From Saccharopolyspora sp. NFXS83 (lineage in GTDB: Bacteria; Actinomycetota; Actinomycetes; Mycobacteriales; Pseudonocardiaceae), in NCBI RefSeq assembly GCF_026241095.1, contig NZ_JAPFGB010000001.1:186001-250000 (forward strand): DNA of 64,000 nucleotides. The letters are read 5' to 3'. The notes beneath the pieces are model-generated. The model was given only the letters and a program-made list of their open reading frames with translations, was not told where the DNA came from and searched no databases. Made by a program: the position numbers and the translations under genes. Below, piece by piece: positions 24,296-32,264 of this stretch (positions within the stretch are counted from its first letter, which is position 1; every line of letters starts with the position of its first letter).

Positions 24296-26650
24296 ATGTA
24301 CGTACCGTGGCGCCGAATATTGCTGCTAGCTGGCATCGCGACAGCTGCGATTTCGGGTTTCCTAGTGAGTAGGCCAGGTTGGTTCTTAGCGGATAGCAGT
24401 CCTGTCCGCAATGTACTTGAGGCCGCAAGCTGGCTCGCCGCGATCGGAAGTTTAGCTGGCCCAGTCGGCGCTGGCGCATGGCGATGGTTGCGCCGAAGCG
24501 AGAAGTCCGACTTTCCCGTTCTCCACGCGACGGGAAATGAGCTGGTAGACCACGCCCTTTTTTTGATCGATGGGCGATTTCCGAAGGTTTGCGATGTGAA
24601 GCTTCTCGACCTCCGGGTTAAGCCCGCGATGGATACCGAAACAGACGCCGATCTTCCATCATTCGTTGAGCGCGACCGAGATCAAGACTTGGAATGGTCT
24701 ATTGCGCAAGGGGGAATTGTATTGCTGCATGGCCGCGCAGCGTCTGGAAAGACTAGAGTAGCAGCAGAAGCCATCCATCGTCTCCGGCCACACCATGATC
24801 TGGTAGTGCCGCGTGACGGAGTAGCGCTGCGAAATTTGGTCGATTCTGGAATTGATTTATCAACATCGGTTGTGTGGCTAGACGACCTGGAGCGATTCCT
24901 TGCGCCGGGCGGACTTGATGTAGCGCTACTGCATCGCCTTTCTGCTCAAGGGGTCGGGGCTTCCATTGTTGCAACGATGCGTGACGATGTTCTTGCTCAT
25001 TATAACGATGCATACATTGATAGATCGGTCACTGAAAATGCTTTGGTGTACGATGCGGTAGAGCTGATCCAGGGTATTCGAGGTAGGTGGCGAATACGTA
25101 TTGATCGGCACCTTAGCGAGAATGAACGAGCCAAGGCAAAAAAGATTCCTGATCATCGCGTTCAGGCTGCTCTGAAATCCGACGACGGTTTTGCTGAGTA
25201 TCTTGTAGCAGGACGCGCTATGCTTGGCCGATGGTCAACCGGCGATGGCGCACTCTTTCAAGTCGGTCAAGCCGTGATCAGCGCTGCCGTCGACTGTCGG
25301 CGTGCTGGCTACCACAAGCCTGTTCCGTCTACCGTTTTGAGGGAACTACACGTCCACTACCTCGGTTCGGGATGGCGCCAGCGAGCTGATATTCCAAGTT
25401 TCCGGGAGGGGCTTAAGTGGTCGACTAAAATCGTGCTCGGTGCCAACTCGTGTCTGCAGCCCCAGCCCGACGACACTTTCCTGGCAGCCGACTATTTGGT
25501 TGATAGTGTTGATGACGCCGAGAGTCCAATAGCTAGGTGTGAAGTTGTCGGGAAAGTATGGGACGTCGTCCTTGCGCTGTGTGAGGAATCTGAAGCAGTC
25601 TACATCGGACTCGCTGCGCAACAGTCAAAGAACAGCGAGGCAGCTAGCCAGGCGTTCCATAAGGGTGCTGGTATTGGCGATACTCACGCGATGAACCATC
25701 TAGCGGAACTTTCAAACCAGAGGGGTGATGTAGAGCAGGCCGAAAAATGGTGGGGTGAAGCTGCTAATGCAGGGAATGAAACAGCTATGCACTACCTTGG
25801 CGAGCTCCTTCTTGTGCGCGGCGAATATGCCGAGTCTGAATTCTGGCTTCGCAAGGTTGTTAAGAGTGACCTCGGCCCCTCCATGATTGAGTCTTTCTTG
25901 CAGCTCGCTGACCTATTCATCAAAAATGGTCAGGATCCTAAATCCGTGGAAAAGTGGCGCAAAGACAAGGTAGCAAATTATCGAAATCCGATGTATAGCC
26001 TAGGCAGCGTACTTTTCCAGCGTGGGAAGATTGATGAATCCTTGTACTGGTACGCCATAGCGGCCGAGGCCGGATATCGAGAAGCTATGTACGATCTCGG
26101 GGTCTTGCTCTTTGAGCGTGGCGAAAATATCCAAGCTGAGTATTGGTGGAGTAAAGCTGCCGAAGTCGGTTCGCGGGAAGCCATGTATGAAATCGGCCTA
26201 ATCGCTGATCAGGGTGGCGATAAGGATAGTGCTGAGGAATTATGGCGTGAATCGGCCGCCGGCGGGGTTGAAAAATCTATGCAGAACTTGGGTGTTTTGC
26301 TGATCCAGCGAGGAGAATACGGAGAGGCGGAGATCTGGTGCAGGAAGGCGGCGGAGGGAAATGATGAGGAGGCTATGATAAACGGCATGCTATCACTAGG
26401 TGGCCTCCTTGCCATTCGTGGCGCGATGGAAGAAGCTGAGTTTTGGTTGCGCAAAGCCATTGAGGCAGGCTCCAGGGAAGCTGGATTCAATCTCGGCGTT
26501 TTGGCTTACCGGCGCGGTGACAAGACTGAAGCTGAGGAGTTGTGGAATAAGGCCGCAAAAGATGGGAGCCTCGATGCTGCGAAAGGTTTAGCTGAATTGG
26601 TTGCTGAGCGAGACTGTTTGGCCGAGTCCGAAACCTGGAATAGCGCGTAG
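24296..26650 (+). CDS. Membrane-anchored P-loop NTPase with C-terminal Sel1/TPR repeats
   Basis: The 784-residue protein starts at ATG 24296. Two N-terminal membrane helices (about 8-25 and 42-62) are followed by a P-loop domain with Walker A GRAASGKT (146-153), Walker B SVVWLDDLER (191-200) and a sensor-like SIVATMRDD. From about residue 430 there are some nine Sel1/TPR-type repeats of about 36 residues (for example AMHYLGELLLVRGEYAESEF and AMYDLGVLLFERGENIQAEY). The plan of effector or anchor, NTPase switch and repeat sensor is that of STAND-type immune proteins, though no NACHT or NB-ARC subfamily motif is obvious. Composition is less GC-rich than the AICE core. It stands alone, 161 bp after the kinase gene. 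Confidence 0.8.
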   Translation: MYVPWRRILLLAGIATAAISGFLVSRPGWFLADSSPVRNVLEAASWLAAIGSLAGPVGAGAWRWLRRSEKSDFPVLHATGNELVDHALFLIDGRFPKVCDVKLLDLRVKPAMDTETDADLPSFVERDRDQDLEWSIAQGGIVLLHGRAASGKTRVAAEAIHRLRPHHDLVVPRDGVALRNLVDSGIDLSTSVVWLDDLERFLAPGGLDVALLHRLSAQGVGASIVATMRDDVLAHYNDAYIDRSVTENALVYDAVELIQGIRGRWRIRIDRHLSENERAKAKKIPDHRVQAALKSDDGFAEYLVAGRAMLGRWSTGDGALFQVGQAVISAAVDCRRAGYHKPVPSTVLRELHVHYLGSGWRQRADIPSFREGLKWSTKIVLGANSCLQPQPDDTFLAADYLVDSVDDAESPIARCEVVGKVWDVVLALCEESEAVYIGLAAQQSKNSEAASQAFHKGAGIGDTHAMNHLAELSNQRGDVEQAEKWWGEAANAGNETAMHYLGELLLVRGEYAESEFWLRKVVKSDLGPSMIESFLQLADLFIKNGQDPKSVEKWRKDKVANYRNPMYSLGSVLFQRGKIDESLYWYAIAAEAGYREAMYDLGVLLFERGENIQAEYWWSKAAEVGSREAMYEIGLIADQGGDKDSAEELWRESAAGGVEKSMQNLGVLLIQRGEYGEAEIWCRKAAEGNDEEAMINGMLSLGGLLAIRGAMEEAEFWLRKAIEAGSREAGFNLGVLAYRRGDKTEAEELWNKAAKDGSLDAAKGLAELVAERDCLAESETWNSA

Positions 26651-27041
26651 ACAAGAGGATTTGAGGACGATACAAGTATAGAAAGCTGAAAATCCGTGGC
26701 GGTGATCAGTGTCGGTGAAGAACTTCTGGGGCGCGGTGCCATCGAGACTCAGCAGGCAGGTTCAAAATGTGCTGCGCCAAATCTGTGCTAAGTCACATGT
26801 ATATTGTTGCTGGTCAGGATCACGTTGCGGGATCTATAGATTAGCCAACGCCTGGCCGATGCCCCAACCGGTCCACAGGGTGCCGCTCGAAGCGGCCGTC
26901 CTTCTGTAGCATCCGGCTGCCGGCGAAGGCACGTCGACAATGGCAATGTTTTCGTTGTCTGGGCCAGGTGATCGAGCACCGGGGCGCAGCCCATCCCGAT
27001 AGCGGTGTACCCGCGCGCGCCGTACGGAAAATCCGTTCTAG
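26651..27041. other. Non-coding or degenerate stretch
   Basis: I see no intact gene. A minus-strand frame (26788-26994) reads MGCAPVLDHLAQTTKT at its start, which could be a fragment of a lost gene, but it lacks a ribosome site and continues as low-complexity sequence. The right end (26860-27040) is GC-rich again. Confidence 0.4.
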
Positions 27042-27308
27042 TCAGCCGGGGATCGTGGTGACCTGACGGACCTTGATCCGCCCTTCATAGCCATCGACGA
27101 CGAGGTACCAGTGGCCGTCGTAAGGCACTTCGAGGACGACCGGGCTGGTCTGCCAGACACCGCCGTAGTAGGTGTACTCGTCGTCATCCAGGTAGTCCTT
27201 ATAGTTGTCGGCGTCGAGGAGGCGGACGAAGGCTTCGACGCCGCGCAGCTCTACTTCCACGTCGGTGCCAGCGGTGCAGAGTCCGAGATCCCACCAGAGG
27301 TGTTCCAT
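27042..27308 (-). CDS. DUF1883-family protein
   Basis: The 88-residue protein starts at ATG 27308. It matches the compact DUF1883 beta-rich domain: VEVELRGVEAFVRLLDADNY, YTYYGGVWQTSPVVLEVP and GHWYLVVDGYEG. DUF1883 domains are often fused or adjacent to TIR domains in bacteria; here the domain stands alone and nothing TIR-like is nearby. It is the last gene before the right attachment site, a typical cargo position. Confidence 0.78.
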   Translation of the reverse strand: MEHLWWDLGLCTAGTDVEVELRGVEAFVRLLDADNYKDYLDDDEYTYYGGVWQTSPVVLEVPYDGHWYLVVDGYEGRIKVRQVTTIPG

Positions 27309-27382
27309 GCGTCACTTCATAGCGGGTCATGTGGGCCTTGTGTTGGGGGCACCGTTCGTTTGAGGCTCGCCGCGTCTTCGTT

Positions 27383-27402
27383 GGTCTCAGTCTTGGTCTC
27401 AT
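27383..27402. promoter_or_regulatory. Paired GGTCTCA repeats, candidate integrase arm sites (right)
   Basis: GGTCTCAG (27383-27390) and GGTCTCAT (27395-27402) lie about 94-113 bp inside the right core repeat. Together with the left pair at 6273-6293 they give two arm-like pairs, as expected for a tyrosine integrase attP. Confidence 0.45.
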
Positions 27403-27495
27403 TCGTAAGCGTTCAGGGTGATTCAGCTGAGTGCGCGCAGTCTCCTGACCAGCGCCTACGTACGCGCTGAACACCTCCGGATGGAAGGTCGCCGA

Positions 27496-27539
27496 CCTGA
27501 AAAGCGGAAGGTCGGCGGTTCGACCCCGCCCCTGGCCAC
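27496..27539 (+). repeat. attR core (44-bp direct repeat, right copy)
   Basis: Identical to 6179-6222. It is only the 3' half of tRNA-Phe; no acceptor 5' arm precedes it, so it is not a working tRNA gene. Confidence 0.92.
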
Positions 27540-27560
27540 CGCTCTTGAGCTGGCACAAGC

Positions 27561-27587
27561 AAGCCCCACCGGTTTCCGGTGGGGCTT
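27561..27587 (+). terminator. Duplicate of the tRNA-Phe terminator hairpin
   Basis: The stem AAGCCCCACCGG/CCGGTGGGGCTT with loop TTT matches 6243-6269 apart from the loop. It belongs to the att arm of the older, second element. Confidence 0.7.
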
Positions 27588-27606
27588 CTTGGTTTTCTTG
27601 GGGGTC

Positions 27607-27990
27607 TCAGTCGCGGCCCCAGAAGAAGCCGTTGAGCTGTTGGGCGACGTCCCGGCCGGATCCGTGCAGGTAGCGCTTCTTCATCGTCGGCGTCGACCAG
27701 CCCATCAGATCCATCACGGTCCGGTCCGAGACTCGGAAGACGAGGAGCGTGGTCGCGGCGGTGTGACGCGCGTCGGGCAGCCGGGCTTCCCGTACCCCGG
27801 CTTCGGTCAGCAGCTCCTTCCACTCGTCGAGGTCGCGCCGGGGGTCGAGTGGCTTGCCGTTGGGCTGAGCGAAGACGAACCCGCCTTCGTGTCACTCGCT
27901 CCCGGCTGGCTCGCGTTCGGCCTGCTGCTGCCCTCGTGCCGCAAGAGCATGTCGAACGGTTCGTCAGGCACGTTCGGGCAAGTGGCCGCA
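27607..27990 (-). pseudogene. Remnant of a second AICE integrase (3' part)
   Basis: Reading the minus strand gives the last ~125 residues of an integrase close to the one at 6290-7624: LLRHE, HEGGFVFAQPNGKPLDP, RTVMDLMGWSTPTMKKRYLH and the C-terminal QLNGFFWGRD. Lesions are a frame shift after RHE (about 27925-27940), a TGA (27892-27894) where the intact copy has Trp, His of the HxxR box changed to Pro (LPDARHT), and a four-residue deletion just after the Tyr region. The 5' two thirds are missing. It lies in the same place relative to the right att copy as int does to attL, so it is the tail of an older co-resident element. Confidence 0.88.
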
Positions 27991-28110
27991 GGAGTGGGCA
28001 GGCCGTTCGGCTGGGACTTCTGGCACTGGTCACTTTCGTCGACCAAGCGCACGTTGGCCGTGCGCGGTTCCTCGATGGAGACGGACCGTCAGGAACAATT
28101 GGAGATATCG

Positions 28111-28578
28111 ATGACCGAATCGCAGGCACGGACCGCGGAGGGCCGCGGGCCCATACCCAAGCCGCGCTCGCAGCACGGCAGGGCGATGGAGAACTCGGGC
28201 GTCGGGATGGACTGGGTGCGCTTCGGCGGCGTGATGATGGCGGTGCTCGGCGGGTTCAGCGTGATCGAAGGCTTGGCCGCGCTGCTCACCCCCACTTACT
28301 TCGTCACCGTCGGAGGTACAGTCCTGGCTCTCAACCTCACCACGTGGGGATTTCTGCACATCATCATCGGAGCTCTCGTGCTGGCGACCGGATTGGCCCT
28401 GCTGGGCAATGCCCCGAGCTGGGCGCGCGCCGTCGGGACCGGACTGGTCGCGATCAACATGATCGTGCAGCTTGCCTGGCTTCCGGCCTTCCCGATCTGG
28501 TCGATCATTCTGCTCGTGATGGACGTGCTCGTGCTCTACGCACTGATCGCCACTTGGGGTGCGCGGACCGAGCGGTGA
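28111..28578 (+). CDS. DUF7144-type four-helix membrane protein
   Basis: The start at ATG 28111 follows GGAG; upstream extensions run into the integrase remnant. The 155-residue protein has a hydrophilic N-terminus (about 30 residues) and four membrane helices: FGGVMMAVLGGFSVIEGLAA, TTWGFLHIIIGALVLATGLA, GTGLVAINMIVQLAWLPAF and IILLVMDVLVLYALIATWG. This is the layout of a common actinobacterial membrane family (DUF7144) with no known role. It is the first intact chromosomal gene right of the element. Confidence 0.75.
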   Translation: MTESQARTAEGRGPIPKPRSQHGRAMENSGVGMDWVRFGGVMMAVLGGFSVIEGLAALLTPTYFVTVGGTVLALNLTTWGFLHIIIGALVLATGLALLGNAPSWARAVGTGLVAINMIVQLAWLPAFPIWSIILLVMDVLVLYALIATWGARTER

Positions 28579-28791
28579 CGCCTGAGTCGTCGGCCGGCGG
28601 CAGCTCGCGAATCCCACATGGCCGCCGGCCCGACTGGTCGACGGCGTGGGGCGGCGCTGCGGGGCGTCCGGTCTGGCCGGGCGCCGCCGGTCCCCGCTGC
28701 CAGACGGCCGCACGGCGCCCCGTGGGCGCGACCGACCTGTGCCGCTGAGTCGTGCGACCGGGCTGATTCGAGCAGTAGGGAGCGAACAGCG

Positions 28792-30000
28792 ATGGTTGAC
28801 AGCGGTGGCCATCCCGGGGGCGGCGGGCAGCAATCGGCAGGGAAACCAACAGGTCCAGGCGAGGCTCCGAGCGGTTCCGCGTTGCCGCGGGGAGTGGTGA
28901 TCCTGCTGGGGTCGGCCGCGGTGGTGGTCACCGTGGCGGGGATGTATTGGGTGTCGTGGCTGCTCGGACCACTGCTGCTGGCGCTGGTGATCGTGATCGC
29001 GGTGTACCCGATCAAGACCTGGCTGGAGGCCAAGGGGTGGCCGACGTCAGCCGCCGTCTTGTCACTGCTCGTGGTCATCTTCGGATCGTTGCTGGCGCTC
29101 GCGGCGTTCCTGGCCGCCTCGGTCAGCCAGCTCGGCGCGCTGCTTGCCGAGAACTCGGGGAAGGCCCAGCAGCTGGTGGCCTCGCTGTCCGCCCAGTTGA
29201 CCAGGCTAGGTATCGATCCCGCCCAGTCCCGGGACACGGCCGGATCAGCGGATCTGAGCAAGTTCGCCGACCAGATCGGCGCCGTGTTCTCCAGCGTCGG
29301 CGCGATCCTGAGCGGCCTGGTGTTCATCCTGGCCCTGCTGCTGTTCCTGACCGCGGAGTCCGGCGGCACGGCCCGCAGAATAGGCATGATCTCGAAGGAT
29401 CGCCCGCACGTGGTCACCGCGCTGGCGGGGTTCGTCCACGGAACCCGCAGCTACCTGATGGTCACCGCGGTGTTCGGGCTGATCGTCGCGGTGCTCGACA
29501 CCGCCGCGCTGGCGATCATGGGGATTCCGCTGGCCCTGCTGTGGGGCGTGCTCGCCTTCATCACCAACTTCATCCCGAACGTCGGGTTCATCATCGGGCT
29601 GCTGCCCCCGGTCCTGCTGGCCCTGCTCACCGGCGGCTGGCAGCTCGCGCTCGCGGTCACGGTCGTCTATTGCGTGCTCAACCTAGTCATCCAGTCGCTG
29701 ATTCAACCACGGTTCATCGGTGACTCCGTCGGCCTCTCGGCCACCGTGACGTTCCTGGCGTTGCTCTTCTGGGCCTGGATCCTGGGCCCGCTGGGTGCGC
29801 TGCTGGCCATCCCGCTCACCCTGCTGGTCAAGGCCGTTCTGGTAGACGCCGATCCCCGCGCTCGATGGGTCGAGGCCCTGCTCGGCGCCGAACCGGCGAC
29901 TCCCAAGACCAAGAAGGACGAGCAGAGCTCGCGTCGCCGCAGGCACTCCCGCATCGGCCACCGTCCGGAGACCGCCGACGTTGCCACCCCGCCGACGTGA
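28792..30000 (+). CDS. AI-2E family transporter / PerM-like membrane protein
   Basis: The 402-residue protein starts at ATG 28792. After a Gly/Pro-rich leader it shows the family's topology: two or three N-terminal helices, a periplasmic helical region (about 95-170, with QLGALLAENSGKAQQLVASL), then five or so helices. They include the FITNFIPNVGFIIGLLPPVL motif and LVIQSLIQPRFIGDSVGLS, both diagnostic. The C-terminal tail is basic. Members export small molecules or act as Na+/H+ antiporters; the substrate here is unknown. Confidence 0.88.
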   Translation: MVDSGGHPGGGGQQSAGKPTGPGEAPSGSALPRGVVILLGSAAVVVTVAGMYWVSWLLGPLLLALVIVIAVYPIKTWLEAKGWPTSAAVLSLLVVIFGSLLALAAFLAASVSQLGALLAENSGKAQQLVASLSAQLTRLGIDPAQSRDTAGSADLSKFADQIGAVFSSVGAILSGLVFILALLLFLTAESGGTARRIGMISKDRPHVVTALAGFVHGTRSYLMVTAVFGLIVAVLDTAALAIMGIPLALLWGVLAFITNFIPNVGFIIGLLPPVLLALLTGGWQLALAVTVVYCVLNLVIQSLIQPRFIGDSVGLSATVTFLALLFWAWILGPLGALLAIPLTLLVKAVLVDADPRARWVEALLGAEPATPKTKKDEQSSRRRRHSRIGHRPETADVATPPT

Positions 30001-30104
30001 GCGACGCGACGAGCACGCCACGGACGCAGGCGCCCGCCGCCCACCACGGCGCCGGGTGGTCCGAGTTTCCGCTCGCGTGCTGGTCGTTCGCTCGACGAAA
30101 GCAG

Positions 30105-30124
30105 CCCTCGTCGGCTGACGAGGG
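30105..30124. terminator. Hairpin between convergent genes
   Basis: CCCTCGTC (30105-30112) and GACGAGGG (30117-30124) form an 8-bp stem with a GGCT loop. No T-tract is present. It lies between the transporter gene and the convergent small gene and may serve either strand. Confidence 0.5.
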
Positions 30125-30186
30125 TGGATTCGGCGTCGGGGTGGTGACAGCCGCCGTTTCGGAGGCGTCTCAGGCGGGGGTGGTGG

Positions 30187-30408
30187 TCACTGCACGGGGG
30201 ACTGCTGCATCGAGGGGGTCAGCGTGTACTTGTAGATCCAGACGCCGTGCGGTCGCTGGTGGTCCTTCACGTAGGCGGCCATCGGCTCCTCGCCGTCGCG
30301 CGGCACGGGTAGCGGGGACAGCGGCCCGCCCGCGGCGCCGGCGGGCAGGGTGATCTCCCGCCCGTCTTCGGGCCCACCGAACAGTTCGATCCGGGTGTGC
30401 AGGTCCAC
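30187..30408 (-). CDS. Small conserved-type hypothetical protein (73 aa)
   Basis: The GTG start at 30408 is preferred for GGGAGGG upstream; the longer frame to 30492 lacks one. The sequence IELFGGPEDGREITLPAG, a Pro-rich middle and GVWIYKYTLTP resemble short actinobacterial hypothetical proteins with a GPEDGR motif. No function is known to me. Confidence 0.65.
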   Translation of the reverse strand: MDLHTRIELFGGPEDGREITLPAGAAGGPLSPLPVPRDGEEPMAAYVKDHQRPHGVWIYKYTLTPSMQQSPVQ

Positions 30409-30720
30409 GGGCGATCCCTCCCCATAGTGCGGAGTTGTGAGTACGGCTGTCGGGTTCGACCGCGAGCGGCGGCGGCAGGTTCCCTTGCCCACTCAAACGA
30501 GTGAAGCGGAACTCGGTTGCGTAGGAAAACAAATTACACCCGAACGTAGGACGCCCCCGCGCTCAACCGGCCTGGGGGTCACCGGGAGTGCGGGGGCGTG
30601 AAGTCCACCCCTGGGGGTCAGGTGGACAGCCTTCAGGTTACTTGGGCGGGATGCGGATTGTCTCTAGCTGCAGAGATCTTTTTTCGCGGGATCGGAGCGG
30701 CCCAGGTCCGACCTGTCGCC
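30409..30720. other. Intergenic region
   Basis: No gene is seen. An imperfect palindrome CACTC-AAAC-GAGTG (30490-30503) and an AT-rich patch at 30525-30545 are the likely regulatory parts for the small gene at 30187-30408. Confidence 0.35.
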
Positions 30721-31560
30721 TCACGTGTCGGCCGAACGCACCAGCGCGAGCGCCTGATCGTCGTGGCGCTTCGGTCGCGGCCAGCGAACCCCGTTCGGAT
30801 CCGACCGCTCCGCGGCCCGGACTTGACCGAGCACGGCATCCGGCCCGTCCCGCAACGCCACGTCCAGCATCGCGGCCCAATCCGGATAGATCCCGTACTC
30901 CTGCACGCCGCAGGACACGCCGTCGGTCATCACCATGACCGACTTGACGTCGCGGCGGGCGAGCCGGAGGCGGGACGCGTGCGCGGCGGCGTCCGGCACC
31001 GCCTCGGCCACCCAGAAACCCCCGTCGACGTTGCGCCAGCGCGAGGTGCGGTCCATCGACGTGCCCAGCGCGTCCCGGTGCCCGGCGCCGAATCCTTCGC
31101 CTGAGCGGAGCCGGTCGCGGTATCCGGCACCAGGGCGTGAGCGCAGCGAGGCCAGTTGCTCGTCGATCACCGGCCGCATCCCGTCGGCGGTGCTCAGCAC
31201 GATCGGGCTGTCGGCCAGCACCAAGGCGTCCACGCGCTCGTCGTCCCAGCGCAGCAGGGAGGCCGTGCTGGACGGTGCTGCTCCGGGGCGCAACTCGAAG
31301 GTCGCCACCAGCTCCGCGATCGCGTCCGCGAGCACGTCGGCCAGGTCGGCTCCCGGATCCGCCAGCCGGGGCTCCAGCGCTTCCGCGAGCCTGGCCGCGT
31401 ACCAGCCGCCGCTGCGCGTTCCGGGGTGCAGGGAGGTCGCGCCGTCGAGCACCGCCACCGCGTTCGGCAGCACCAGCACCACGTCCTCGCTCGGGTTCGC
31501 CGCCGGGTCCGGCGGGGTCAGTCGATCTCCCGCCCGTTCGGCCACCTCGACATTCGGCAT
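30721..31560 (-). CDS. PP2C-family protein phosphatase-like protein
   Basis: The 279-residue protein starts at ATG 31560. PP2C features are an early acid-and-glycine motif (VLVLPNAVAVLDGATSLHPG), SGGWYAARLAEAL, LADSPIVLSTADG, VMVMTDGVSCGV and a late RHDDQALALVR (the metal-binding DD). It probably removes phosphate from Ser/Thr residues in the cytoplasm; no membrane segment is seen. The first motif replaces the usual RxxNxD layout, so activity is not certain. Confidence 0.78.
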   Translation of the reverse strand: MPNVEVAERAGDRLTPPDPAANPSEDVVLVLPNAVAVLDGATSLHPGTRSGGWYAARLAEALEPRLADPGADLADVLADAIAELVATFELRPGAAPSSTASLLRWDDERVDALVLADSPIVLSTADGMRPVIDEQLASLRSRPGAGYRDRLRSGEGFGAGHRDALGTSMDRTSRWRNVDGGFWVAEAVPDAAAHASRLRLARRDVKSVMVMTDGVSCGVQEYGIYPDWAAMLDVALRDGPDAVLGQVRAAERSDPNGVRWPRPKRHDDQALALVRSADT

Positions 31561-31567
31561 GCCCCGA

Positions 31568-32203
31568 TTATCGGCTGCCGCGCACCGTCACGAGGGGCAG
31601 GAACAGCTGGGTGATCGCTCCGATCGACGCCGCGTACAGCACGGTTCCGAGGCCCAGGCTGCCGCCGAGCGCCCAGCCGACCGCCAGCACGCCGATCTCG
31701 ATCCCGGTTCGCACCAGCCGCACCGACCAGCCGGTCCGCGCGTGCAGGCCGGTCATGAGACCGTCCCGCGGCCCCGGGCCGAGCCGGGCGCCGACGTAGA
31801 TCGCGGTGGCCAGCCCGTTGAGCACGATCCCGGACACGATCAGCGTCAGCTGCCACGGGAGCCAATGCGCGGGTGGTACCACCCCGAGCACCACGTCCAC
31901 GGACAGCGCGATGACCACGACGTTCGCCACCGTTCCGATGCCCGGCCGTTGCCGCAGCGGCACCCAGAGCGCGAGCACGATCACGCTGGTCAGCGCGGTG
32001 ATAGCGCCGAAGCTCCATCCCAGGCGCTGGGTGAGGCCGTCGTGGAGCACGTCCCACGGCGACAGGCCGATCTCCGCGCGGACCATCAACGCCATGCTCG
32101 TGCCGTACAGCGCCAGCCCGGCGAACAACTGAGCCAGGCGGGCGGTCGGGCGGACGGTGACGGGTACCGAAGAAAGATCCACCTTGGGTGGTGTTGCAGC
32201 CAT
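31568..32203 (-). CDS. YczE/YitT-type membrane protein
   Basis: This 211-residue protein starts at ATG 32203, divergent from a MocR regulator. Five membrane helices are evident, with family motifs LFAGLALYGTSMALMVRAEI, LGPGPRDGLMTGL and TGWSVRLVRTGIEI. MocR regulators commonly sit next to yczE-type genes in actinobacteria, and the two share the 32204-32264 promoter region. Transported substrate is unknown, although a vitamin B6 or amine link is plausible from the MocR neighbour. Confidence 0.85.
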   Translation of the reverse strand: MAATPPKVDLSSVPVTVRPTARLAQLFAGLALYGTSMALMVRAEIGLSPWDVLHDGLTQRLGWSFGAITALTSVIVLALWVPLRQRPGIGTVANVVVIALSVDVVLGVVPPAHWLPWQLTLIVSGIVLNGLATAIYVGARLGPGPRDGLMTGLHARTGWSVRLVRTGIEIGVLAVGWALGGSLGLGTVLYAASIGAITQLFLPLVTVRGSR

Positions 32204-32220
32204 GCGTCTTTGGTACCGGC

Positions 32221-32249
32221 AGATTGGCCTTGTTTTCGAGTGCCAATCT
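32221..32249. promoter_or_regulatory. Inverted repeat in the yczE-mocR divergent promoter
   Basis: AGATTGGC (32221-32228) and GCCAATCT (32242-32249) are perfect arms 13 bp apart, centred between the two divergent start codons. Further ATTGG words lie at 32256-32260. MocR proteins bind ATTGG-type repeats, so this is the probable operator. Confidence 0.6.
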
Positions 32250-32264
32250 GAAACTATTGGACTC

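Larger units (their letters stand above)
6179..27539. mobile_element. Integrated AICE (pSAM2-like integrative and conjugative element), about 21.3 kb
   Basis: The element is delimited by 44-bp direct repeats at 6179-6222 (3' half of tRNA-Phe) and 27496-27539. It carries a tyrosine integrase and excisionase beside the tRNA, a replication module (DUF3631 ATPase plus primase-polymerase), an FtsK/SpoIIIE-type TraB translocase, spread-like membrane proteins and XRE regulators. That is the standard AICE set for double-stranded DNA transfer between mycelia. The cargo at 17.3-27.3 kb differs in base composition (one sampled 60-bp line in the RelA/SpoT-like gene is 47% GC) and looks separately acquired. 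The core genes have intact frames, so mobility is plausible but unproven. Confidence 0.92.

Noticed and set aside
28536-29417. 293-codon minus-strand frame opposite the AI-2E transporter
   Set aside because: The plus strand has the clear membrane-protein family; the other is a shadow frame.
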